A stretch of DNA of 14,221 nt from an uncultured Peptococcaceae bacterium (GTDB lineage Bacteria > Bacillota > Desulfotomaculia > Desulfotomaculales > Desulfallaceae): contig CAJYBN010000056.1 of NCBI GenBank assembly GCA_913064925.1, positions 1 through 14,221 of the forward strand. Reading direction: 5' to 3'. This document shows positions 1-6,278 of the stretch, one piece after another (position 1 is the stretch's first letter; every line of letters begins with the position of its first letter). The notes below the pieces were generated by a model. It saw only the letters and a list, made by a program, of their open reading frames with translations. It ran no database searches and was not told where the DNA came from. The position numbers and the translations under genes are program-made.

Positions 1-2587
1 TGTCGGCCATGTGCAGCCCGGTAGTGGGCTCGTCCAGGATGTACAGGGTTTCGCCGTTGGAGCGCCGCGACAGCTCGGTGGCCAGCTTGACCCGCTGGGC
101 CTCGCCCCCGGAGAGCTCGGGCGCGGGCTGGCCCAGGCGGATGTAGCCCAGCCCCACGTCGTACAGAGTCTGCAGCCGGCGCTTGATCTTGGGCAGGTGC
201 TTGAAGAATTCCAGCGCCTGTTCCACGGTCATGTCCAGCACGTCGGCAATGCTCTTGCCCTTGTACTTGATCTCCAGCGTCTCCCGGTTGTAGCGCCTGC
301 CCTTGCATACTTCGCAAGGCACGTATACGTCGGGCAGGAAGTGCATTTCTATCTTGATGATGCCGTCCCCGCGGCAGGCCTCGCAGCGCCCGCCCTTGAC
401 GTTGAAACTGAACCGGCCCGGCCGGTAGCCGCGCGCGCGGGCCTCGGGGGTTTGGGCGTACAGCTCGCGGATGTCGGTGAATACCCCGGTGTAGGTGGCC
501 GGGTTGGACCGGGGGGTGCGCCCGATGGGCGACTGGTCCACTTCGATCACCTTGTCCAGGTGTTCCAGGCCGCGGATTTCGCGGCAGGCCACGGGCTTCG
601 ACCTGGCCCGGTGCAGTTCCTGGGCCAGCTTGCGGTACAGCACCTCGTTGACCAGGGTGCTCTTGCCCGAGCCGGACACCCCGGTGACGCAGATGAACAG
701 ACCCAGGGGGAATTCCACGTCGATGTTCTTCAGGTTGTGCTCGGCGGCCCCCAGCACCGTGAGCGACTTGCCGTTGGGCCGGCGCCGCGCCGCGGGTACG
801 GGGATGCTCTTCCTGCCGCTCAGGTACTGGCCGGTGACGGATTCGGGCGCGGCCATGATGTCCTGCACGGTGCCGCAGGCCACCACCCGCCCGCCGTGTT
901 CCCCGGCGCCGGGGCCGATGTCGATGATGTGGTCGGCGGTGTAGATGGTCTCCTCGTCGTGTTCCACCACGATGAGGGTGTTGCCCAGGTCGCGCAGCCG
1001 CTCCAGAGTCTGCAGCAGGCGGCGGTTGTCCCGCTGGTGCAGGCCGATGCTGGGCTCGTCCAGGATGTACAGCACCCCCATCAGGCCGCTGCCGATCTGG
1101 GTGGCCAGGCGGATGCGCTGCGCCTCGCCGCCCGACAGGGTGCCCGCCGCCCGGTCCAGGGTGAGGTAGTCCAGGCCCACGTTGATCAGAAAGCCCAGCC
1201 GGGCGTCGATTTCCTTGAGCACCTGGCGGGCGATCATCCGCTCCCGTTCGCTCAGCTCCAGCTCCTGCAGGAACTGCCGCGCCTCCAATACGGACATGGC
1301 GGTGACCTCGTTGATGGACAGGCCGCCCACCTTCACCGCCAGCGCCTCGGGCTTGAGCCTGGCCCCTTTGCAGGCCGGGCAGGGGCGGGTGCTCATGTAC
1401 TTCTCTATTTCCTCCCGCATGTAGTCGGAGTTGGTTTCCTTGTAGCGCCGGGCCAGGTTGTTGATGACCCCCTCGAAGGGCGCGCGGTAGGTGTACCGGT
1501 TGCCGAAGGTGTCGTTGAGGCTGATCCTGATGACCTCCCGCCCCGTGCCGTAAAGCAGCTTGGCCAGGTGGTCGGGGTCCATGTCCCGCACCGGGGTGTC
1601 CAGGTCGAAGCCGTAATGCTCGGCCACGGCCTCCAGGTAGCGCATCCCGTTGGGGCTCTTGATCCAGGGCTCGATGGCCCCCTGGCGCACCGTCAGGTCC
1701 TTGTCGGGGATGACCAGGTCGGGGTCAATTTCCTGGGTGAACCCCAGCCCGGTGCAGGCGGGGCAGGCCCCGAAGGGGCTGTTAAAGGAAAACAGCCGCG
1801 GGGCGATCTCCGGTATGTTGACGCCGCAGTCCACGCAGGCAAAGTTCTCGCTGAAGACGATCTCTTCGCCGTCCACCACGTCGACCGCCACCAGGCCGCC
1901 GCCGTGCTTAAGAGCGGTTTCCAGGGAATCGGCCAGCCGCCTGGCGGAACCGGGCCGCACGATGACGCGGTCCACCACGATTTCAATGGTATGCTTCTTG
2001 TTCTTGTCCAGCTTGATAGTTTCGTTGACGTCCAGCACCTCGCCGTCCACCCGCACGCGCACGAACCCCTCGCGGCGAATTCCCTCCAGCAGCTTGGCAT
2101 GCTCGCCCTTCTTGCCGCGCACCACCGGCGCCAGCAGCTGCAGGCGGGTGCCCTCAGGCATCTCCATGAGCCGGTCCACGATCTGCTGCACCGTCTGGCG
2201 GGTGATGGGCTTGCCGCACTGCGGGCAGTGGGGGCGCCCCGCGCGGGCGAACAGCAGGCGCAGGTAGTCGTATATCTCGGTGACGGTGCCCACGGTGGAA
2301 CGGGGGTTGTGGCTGGTGGTCTTTTGGTCGATGGATATGGCGGGGGACAGGCCCTCGATGTAGTCTACGTCAGGCTTGTTCATCTGCCCCAGGAACTGCC
2401 GGGCGTAGGCCGACAGCGACTCCACGTAGCGGCGCTGGCCCTCGGCGTAAATGGTGTCGAAGGCCAGGGATGACTTGCCCGAACCGGACAGGCCGGTGAT
2501 GACCACCAGCTTGTCGCGGGGGATCTCCACGTCGATGTTTTTCAGGTTATGGGCACGGGCGCCCCTGACCACTATTTTGTCCAGCAT
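1..2587 (-). CDS. uvrA: Excinuclease ABC subunit A (partial, C-terminus off the left edge)
   Basis: UvrA is the cytoplasmic ATPase that, as a dimer with UvrB, scans DNA for bulky lesions in nucleotide excision repair. About 862 codons are present in one frame. The family is usually ~940 residues, so roughly 80 are missing beyond base 1. Visible in order: the first Walker A (GLSGSGKSS, residues ~31-39), a CPHC zinc pair with CPAC further on, another CPAC, a first signature LSGGEAQR with LDEPSIGL, the second Walker A (GVSGSGKST), the CEAC and CEVC cysteines of the C-terminal zinc module, and the second LSGGEAQR with LDEPTTGL just before the edge. The ATG at 2587 follows GGAGGG at 10 nt and gives the family N-terminus MLDKIVVRGARAHNL. 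No LexA/DinR box of the GAAC-N4-GTTC type was seen upstream. uvrB lies upstream on the same strand but is separated by vapBC. The 820-codon plus-strand frame opposite it is a shadow. Confidence 0.97.
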   Translation of the reverse strand, partial: MLDKIVVRGARAHNLKNIDVEIPRDKLVVITGLSGSGKSSLAFDTIYAEGQRRYVESLSAYARQFLGQMNKPDVDYIEGLSPAISIDQKTTSHNPRSTVGTVTEIYDYLRLLFARAGRPHCPQCGKPITRQTVQQIVDRLMEMPEGTRLQLLAPVVRGKKGEHAKLLEGIRREGFVRVRVDGEVLDVNETIKLDKNKKHTIEIVVDRVIVRPGSARRLADSLETALKHGGGLVAVDVVDGEEIVFSENFACVDCGVNIPEIAPRLFSFNSPFGACPACTGLGFTQEIDPDLVIPDKDLTVRQGAIEPWIKSPNGMRYLEAVAEHYGFDLDTPVRDMDPDHLAKLLYGTGREVIRISLNDTFGNRYTYRAPFEGVINNLARRYKETNSDYMREEIEKYMSTRPCPACKGARLKPEALAVKVGGLSINEVTAMSVLEARQFLQELELSERERMIARQVLKEIDARLGFLINVGLDYLTLDRAAGTLSGGEAQRIRLATQIGSGLMGVLYILDEPSIGLHQRDNRRLLQTLERLRDLGNTLIVVEHDEETIYTADHIIDIGPGAGEHGGRVVACGTVQDIMAAPESVTGQYLSGRKSIPVPAARRRPNGKSLTVLGAAEHNLKNIDVEFPLGLFICVTGVSGSGKSTLVNEVLYRKLAQELHRARSKPVACREIRGLEHLDKVIEVDQSPIGRTPRSNPATYTGVFTDIRELYAQTPEARARGYRPGRFSFNVKGGRCEACRGDGIIKIEMHFLPDVYVPCEVCKGRRYNRETLEIKYKGKSIADVLDMTVEQALEFFKHLPKIKRRLQTLYDVGLGYIRLGQPAPELSGGEAQRVKLATELSRRSNGETLYILDEPTTGLHMAD

Positions 2588-2676
2588 GACGATAACGCCC
2601 TCCGTTCACCTGCTGTCATAGCAAGCATGGCAAGCAAATCCCGGCGTAATATCCGGTAATTTTGACGATGCACAGC

Positions 2677-2702
2677 GTCGCGAATCATGTCGCGAATCAT
2701 GT
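2677..2702. repeat. 12-bp direct tandem repeat upstream of uvrA
   Basis: GTCGCGAATCAT occurs twice back to back (2677-2688 and 2689-2700), followed by a further GT. Each unit contains the palindrome TCGCGA. The repeat lies ~90-115 bases upstream of the uvrA start. A tandem pair of this size could be a double binding site for a regulator or simple slippage; no known box was matched. Confidence 0.7.
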
Positions 2703-2984
2703 AAATATGATATCACACATCTCGCAGCGCCCGCAGCACGACGGGCCAAACGTGCCAGCACCCCAATTGCATACGCATAAGTATAAGTATAATGTTATAA
2801 GCACCGCGCCGCCACCGCAATAGGCTAAGGCGAAAAATTGCGGGCGCGGACTGCCCTATGCTGGCTCCCGTATATGCCCGCCGGTCACCGTGACAGTGTG
2901 AAGCCTGCGGTGCGGTGAATGTGAGTACGGGCCCGCCGTGCCGTGCATGCCCGCAGGGTGCAGCGCGGGTCGCCGCGCCGCTAT

Positions 2985-3013
2985 GTGTACAATGTTGTGC
3001 ACAACAATTACAC
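2985..3013. promoter_or_regulatory. Dyad symmetric sequence at the end of vapC
   Basis: A perfect 12-bp palindrome GTTGTGCACAAC (2994-3005) is flanked by GTGTA (2985-2989) and TACAC (3009-3013). Together they form a 29-base dyad with one unequal internal spacer. It abuts the vapC stop codon. There is no T-run after it, so it does not look like an intrinsic terminator. An operator or a processing hairpin is possible; this is inference. Confidence 0.4.
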
Positions 3014-3424
3014 TTAGGAAAGGCCTGACCCCTGGATGGTTTGGAAGCCGTAGCGGGTGAAGTTGGGGTCGAAGGTGAAGGCGGTATCCATGCCCAGCCG
3101 TTCCATGACAGCGAAGCTGACGGCGTCGGTGAGGGTGCAGTCGCCGCCCCGCCCGGTGAGCAGTATTTCCCGGGCCCGCTTTTCGTCTTCTTCGCCGGCC
3201 CGCTCCACGGGCCAGATGTTGTGCCGCACCCACATGCGGGCGGCGTCGGGCCCCAGGCGGGCGGCCAGCAGGGCGTGGGTTTCCGCCAGCAGGTAGTTGG
3301 TGAGCACGGGCACCGCCTTCCGCTTCTTCATCTGGCGCAGGGCCTCCCGGGCGGCCCGGTGGCGGCGGTCGCCGCGGCAGAGCAGGGCAAACACCGCCCC
3401 GGAGTCTATCAGGATTCTTTGCAT
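3014..3424 (-). CDS. vapC: PIN-domain toxin, VapC type
   Basis: This is a 136-residue PIN-domain protein, the expected size for VapC toxins, which are Mg-dependent ribonucleases that cleave tRNA or rRNA. The acidic residues expected of the fold are visible: D7 in ILIDSGAVFAL, E48 in LLAETHALL, D100 in CTLTDAVSFAV (D95 nearby) and D119 in FTFDPNF. The ATG at 3424 lies inside the end of the antitoxin gene (16-bp overlap), with GGAGGTGG just upstream, so the two are translationally coupled. The gene lies between uvrB and uvrA on the same strand. The RNase target cannot be told from the sequence. The active site looks complete, so the toxin is probably functional. Confidence 0.88.
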   Translation of the reverse strand: MQRILIDSGAVFALLCRGDRRHRAAREALRQMKKRKAVPVLTNYLLAETHALLAARLGPDAARMWVRHNIWPVERAGEEDEKRAREILLTGRGGDCTLTDAVSFAVMERLGMDTAFTFDPNFTRYGFQTIQGSGLS

Positions 3425-3690
3425 CCCGCCACCTCCCTCAGGGCCACGTAGGCGTCGTGTTCCCCGGCCACGTCCCCGGCGCCGCCGCGGTCCTCGAACA
3501 TGCCCACCATGTCCCAGATGGGGTCGGCGTCGCTGAGGGGCTCCACGGCCTGCGCTTTCTTCAGCAGCAGGGTGTCGCCCTTGAGGGCTACGGCCAGGCG
3601 GGAACCCTTTTCCAGGCGCAGCTTGTCCCGGTATTCCTTGGGCAGGGTCAGCTGGCCCTTGCTGGTGAGCGTAACCAGTTCGTAGCGCAA
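3409..3690 (-). CDS. vapB: AbrB/SpoVT-type antitoxin, VapB
   Basis: This 93-residue protein has an N-terminal swapped-hairpin AbrB-like DNA-binding domain (about residues 5-45, VTLTSKGQLTLPKEYRDKL followed by a KGSRLAV strand). The acidic C-terminal half is typical of an antitoxin segment that wraps its PIN toxin. The start is TTG at 3690, with AGGAG about 9 nt upstream. Such antitoxins neutralise the toxin and repress their own promoter. The gene precedes vapC and overlaps it by 16 bp. A promoter with overlapping inverted repeats lies immediately upstream (3712-3761), which fits autoregulation. Confidence 0.87.
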   Translation of the reverse strand: MRYELVTLTSKGQLTLPKEYRDKLRLEKGSRLAVALKGDTLLLKKAQAVEPLSDADPIWDMVGMFEDRGGAGDVAGEHDAYVALREVAGCKES

Positions 3691-3711
3691 AAAGCAGCTC
3701 TCCTTTCCTCC

Positions 3712-3739
3712 GGTAAGGTATGTTTTACCATACTATACC
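3712..3739. promoter_or_regulatory. Operator-like overlapping inverted repeats of vapBC
   Basis: Three small inverted repeats overlap in 28 bases: GTATG/CATAC (3718-3722 and 3729-3733), GGTAA/TTACC (3712-3716 and 3725-3729) and GGTAT/ATACC (3717-3721 and 3735-3739). They cover the -10 element and the likely transcription start of vapB. AbrB-fold antitoxins typically bind such AT-rich dyads, so this is the probable autoregulatory operator; the binding itself is inferred. Confidence 0.5.
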
Positions 3740-3761
3740 AGAGGAAATATATGGAAGGCAA
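3732..3761 (-). promoter_or_regulatory. Predicted vapBC promoter
   Basis: Read on the minus strand: TTGCCT (3761-3756), an 18-bp spacer, then TATAGT (3737-3732), about 42 bases before the vapB TTG start. Each hexamer differs from the sigma-A consensus at only one or two positions. It makes the toxin-antitoxin pair independent of uvrB transcription. Confidence 0.55.
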
Positions 3762-3792
3762 GGGCGGCAGGTGATGCCGGGCCGGGGCGCTG

Positions 3793-3868
3793 GGGAGGCA
3801 GCCGTGTGCCGCTGCAGGGAGGCAGCCGTGTGCAGCGGCAGGGAGGCAGCCAGCCGCGTGCCGGTGCA
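3793..3868. repeat. Three tandem ~24-bp GC-rich repeats between uvrB and vapB
   Basis: Units begin with GGGAGGCAGCC at 3793, 3817 and 3841. The first two are 24 bp; the third is 28 bp because AGCC is duplicated inside it. The end of unit 1 (TGCCGCTGCA, 3807-3816) and the end of unit 2 (TGCAGCGGCA, 3831-3840) form a perfect 10-bp inverted repeat with a 14-base loop. A hairpin after the uvrB stop is therefore possible, but no T-run follows it on the minus strand. No gene is seen here. Confidence 0.7.
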
Positions 3869-3896
3869 GGCGGCGCGTCCCTCGGCTCCTGCTCCT

Positions 3897-5930
3897 CTAC
3901 CCCTGGTAGGCGGCCTCTTCCCCCACCGCGGGGGCCACGCGCTTGTCCCGTCCGCGCAGTTCCAGCCGCAGTTCGATGATGGCGTCCCGCAGCTGGGCGG
4001 CGCGCTCGAACTCCAGCCGCCGGGCAGCCTCCCGCATTTCCTTCTCCAGCCGGGCCAGCGTCTGCTTGATTTCCTTTTTAATCATTTTACCCTTTTGGGC
4101 GCCGCTTTCATAAATGACGGGCGCCTCGGCCACTTTGGTGGTGGCCTCGATGACTTCGTGCACCGCCTTGCGCACGGTCTGCGGGGTTATGCCGTGCCGG
4201 CGGTTGAACTCGGTCTGCAGCTTGCGCCGGCGCTCCGTCTCTTCGATAGCTTTGGCCATGGAGTCGGTGATGCGGTCGGCGTACAAGATGACCCGCCCGT
4301 TGACGTTGCGGGCCGCGCGCCCGATGGTCTGGATGAGGGAGCGCTCGGAGCGCAGGTAGCCTTCCTTGTCGGCGTCCAGGATGGCTACCAGGCTGACTTC
4401 GGGCAGGTCCAGACCCTCCCGCAGCAGGTTGATGCCCACCAACACGTCAAAAGCGCCCAGGCGCAGGTCGCGGATAATTTCCATGCGCTCGATGGTATTG
4501 ATCTCCGAGTGCATGTAGCGCACCCGGATGCCCATTTCCCGCAGGTAATCGGTGAGGTCCTCGGCCATCTTTTTGGTCAGGGTGGTGACCAGTACCCGCT
4601 CGTTCCTGGCCGCCCGGGCGTTGATCTCGCCGATGAGGTCGTCGATCTGGCCCCGGGTGGGCCGCACGAACAGCTCGGGGTCCACCAGGCCGGTGGGCCG
4701 GATGATCTGCTCCACCACCTGGTCGCTGCGTTCCAGCTCGTAGGGGCCGGGCGTGGCGGACACGTAAATGACCTGTCCCAGCCGCTGCTCGAATTCCTCG
4801 AAGGTCAGCGGCCGGTTGTCGAAGGCCGAGGGCAGGCGGAAGCCGTACTCCACCAGCGCGGTTTTGCGGGAGCGGTCCCCCTCGTACATGGCCCGCACCT
4901 GGGGAATGGTCACGTGAGACTCGTCTATAATCATCAGGAAGTCGTCCGGAAAGTAGTCCAGCAGCGTGTACGGCGGCTCGCCCGGCGCCCGCCCGGTGAG
5001 GTGGCGCGAGTAATTCTCGATGCCGCTGCAGAAGCCCATTTCCCGCATCATTTCGATGTCGTAGCGGGTGCGCTGCTCCAGGCGCTGGGCTTCCAGCAGC
5101 TTGTCCTGGCGGCGCAGCTCGGCCAGCCGCTCCTCCAGCTCCTCCTCGATGCGGGCGATGGCCCGCTCCATGCGCTCCCGGGAGATGGCGTAGTGGCTGG
5201 CGGGAAAGATGGAGACGTGGTGCCGCTCCCCGGTGATCTCGCCGGTGAGCACGTCGAACTCCAGCAGCCGCTCCACCTCGTCGCCGAAAAAGTCCACCCG
5301 GATGGCGCGCTCGGAGTTGCCCGCCGGGAATATTTCGATGACGTCGCCCCGCACCCGGAACTTTCCCCGGGTGAAGTTGACGTCGTTGCGCTCGTACTGG
5401 ATATCCACCAGCCGCCGCAGCACGGCGTCGCGGTCGTACTGGCCGCCCCGGCGCAGGGACAGCACCAGGGTGCTGTATTCGCTGGGGTCGCCCAGGCCGT
5501 AGATGCAGGACACGCTGGCCACGATGATCACGTCCCGGCGCTCGAACAGCGCGCAGGTGGCCGAGTGGCGCAGCTTGTCGATCTCGTCGTTGATGGAAGA
5601 GTCCTTCTCGATGTAAGTGTCGGTCTGGGGAATGTAAGCTTCCGGCTGGTAGTAGTCGTAGTAGCTTACAAAATATTCCACCGCATTATCCGGGAAGAAC
5701 TCTTTGAACTCGCTACAGAGCTGGGCAGCCAGGGTCTTGTTGTGGGCCAGCACCAGGGTGGGGCGCTGCACCCGCTGGATCACCTGGGCCATGGTGTATG
5801 TTTTGCCGCTGCCGGTCACGCCCAGCAGGGTCTGGTGTTTCAACCCGTTCTCCAGCCCCTCCACCAGCTGCCGGATGGCCTTGGGCTGGTCGCCCCGGGG
5901 CTCGAAGGATGATTTTAGTTTAAACTGCAC
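3897..5930 (-). CDS. uvrB: Excinuclease ABC subunit B
   Basis: UvrB is the DNA-damage verification helicase-like subunit that receives the lesion from UvrA and recruits UvrC. The protein is full length (677 residues from this start). Visible features: Walker A GVTGSGKT near residues 37-44, the damage-probing beta-hairpin region YYDYYQPEAYIPQTDTYIEKD, the Walker B-like DESH, helicase motifs such as SATPGPYE and the region ending QTIGRAARN, and a C-terminal UVR motif (about residues 630-665, EFERAAQLRDAI) that contacts UvrC. Start choice: the GTG at 5930 has GGGGGTG 9 nt upstream. The in-frame GTG at 5942 has no separate ribosome binding site, because that GTG is itself part of the GGGGGTG. Using 5942 would add only MKTA. 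No coding gene follows before vapBC. The gene precedes uvrA on the strand but the two are not contiguous. Confidence 0.97.
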   Translation of the reverse strand: MQFKLKSSFEPRGDQPKAIRQLVEGLENGLKHQTLLGVTGSGKTYTMAQVIQRVQRPTLVLAHNKTLAAQLCSEFKEFFPDNAVEYFVSYYDYYQPEAYIPQTDTYIEKDSSINDEIDKLRHSATCALFERRDVIIVASVSCIYGLGDPSEYSTLVLSLRRGGQYDRDAVLRRLVDIQYERNDVNFTRGKFRVRGDVIEIFPAGNSERAIRVDFFGDEVERLLEFDVLTGEITGERHHVSIFPASHYAISRERMERAIARIEEELEERLAELRRQDKLLEAQRLEQRTRYDIEMMREMGFCSGIENYSRHLTGRAPGEPPYTLLDYFPDDFLMIIDESHVTIPQVRAMYEGDRSRKTALVEYGFRLPSAFDNRPLTFEEFEQRLGQVIYVSATPGPYELERSDQVVEQIIRPTGLVDPELFVRPTRGQIDDLIGEINARAARNERVLVTTLTKKMAEDLTDYLREMGIRVRYMHSEINTIERMEIIRDLRLGAFDVLVGINLLREGLDLPEVSLVAILDADKEGYLRSERSLIQTIGRAARNVNGRVILYADRITDSMAKAIEETERRRKLQTEFNRRHGITPQTVRKAVHEVIEATTKVAEAPVIYESGAQKGKMIKKEIKQTLARLEKEMREAARRLEFERAAQLRDAIIELRLELRGRDKRVAPAVGEEAAYQG

Positions 5931-5951
5931 GGCAGTTTTCACCCCCGCTAA

Positions 5952-5957
5952 ATTATA
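5952..5957 (-). promoter_or_regulatory. Predicted -10 element of uvrB
   Basis: A perfect TATAAT on the minus strand ends only 9 bases before the upstream GTG codon and 21 before the preferred GTG at 5930. Transcription would therefore start about 2-4 bases before 5942, giving a leader of ~15 nt for the preferred start. No good -35 is visible at 16-18 bp (a T-run lies there; TTGCCG is only 13 bp away), so confidence is moderate. Confidence 0.45.
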
Positions 5958-6022
5958 TCACACCTGGCAACGGCAAAAAATCTCCGGGCCGCCTGTTGGC
6001 AGCTCGCTGGAAATGACATAGA

Positions 6023-6234
6023 GGCGCTGCCGTTACCTTCGCTCACTCCAAACTCCGCGGCGGACAACTCTAAGGCTCGCTCCGGGCGAAACCGGGCCGC
6101 CCTAAACTCGACGTCCTGTCTCGGTTAGGGCTGGCGCGCGCGTCCTGCGCGCGCCTCCCGGTTTCGCTCCTGCGCTGCGCCAAGAATTGTTACCCGGCGC
6201 TCCGCACGTCGTTCGCTCTAGGTACGGCAGCGCC
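6023..6234. repeat. Palindromic multi-hairpin intergenic repeat, copy 1
   Basis: Nested complementary segments are visible from outside in. The terminal arms are GGCGCTGCCGT (6023-6033) and ACGGCAGCGCC (6224-6234), perfect over 11 bp. The next stem is ACAACTCT (6064-6071) with AGAATTGT (6183-6190), one mismatch, then GCGAAACCGGG (6086-6096) with CCCGGTTTCGC (6157-6167), perfect. These enclose two hairpins that both have a GTCCT loop: 6099-6131 (14-base arms) and 6133-6155 (GGCGCGCGC arms, perfect). The sequence from about 6030 to 6202 recurs at 14049-14221, and part recurs at 8186-8276. No reading frame or transposase is present. It lies between the SLH-gene terminator and the uvrB promoter. 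Confidence 0.85.
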
Positions 6235-6245
6235 CGAATACCGGC

Positions 6246-6274
6246 AAACATATAAGGGCCGCCCGCGGCGGCCC
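6246..6274 (-). terminator. Intrinsic terminator of the SLH gene
   Basis: On the minus strand, four bases after the SLH gene stop, a perfect 8-bp stem GGGCCGCC / GGCGGCCC with a 3-base loop is followed by TTATATGTTT. The T-tract is interrupted, so efficiency is uncertain, but position and stem strength fit a rho-independent terminator. Confidence 0.65.
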
Positions 6275-6278
6275 GTGT

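Larger units (their letters stand above)
2588..3013. other. Gene-free stretch between vapC and uvrA
   Basis: No convincing gene is seen in these ~425 bases. The minus-strand frame running through 2856-3233 mostly overlaps vapC out of frame and has no recognisable content. The stretch holds an exact 12-bp tandem repeat (2677-2702), an AT-rich patch with repeated ATAAGT at about 2776-2801 in otherwise GC-rich sequence, and a dyad at 2985-3013. The uvrA promoter should lie here. A weak candidate is TGTGCA-N17-TATTAC, roughly 60 to 90 bases before the start, but its -35 matches only 3 of 6 consensus bases, so it is not listed separately. Confidence 0.6.

Noticed and set aside
11..2473. 820-codon open frame on the plus strand opposite uvrA
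   Set aside because: Composition is Gly/Ala/Val/His/Gln-rich with no recognisable domain. It is the antisense shadow of uvrA, which shows full family motifs in the minus frame.
2588..2760. LexA/DinR SOS box upstream of uvrA
   Set aside because: No GAAC-N4-GTTC match was found here or upstream of uvrB.
2856..3233. Possible small gene on the minus strand after vapC
   Set aside because: Overlaps most of vapC in another frame, is Arg/His/Gly-rich and has no ribosome binding site or homology that I recognise.
3720..5912. 730-codon plus-strand frame opposite uvrB
   Set aside because: Same reasoning: an antisense shadow of a conserved gene caused by GC-rich third positions.
6133..6155. GC hairpin in the repeat as an intrinsic terminator
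   Set aside because: Neither strand has a T-run after the stem, and the copies do not directly follow stop codons.
6023..6234. Insertion sequence or CRISPR array
   Set aside because: No transposase gene, no target duplication visible, and no regularly spaced direct repeats with unique spacers. A small non-autonomous element remains possible and is reported as a repeat.
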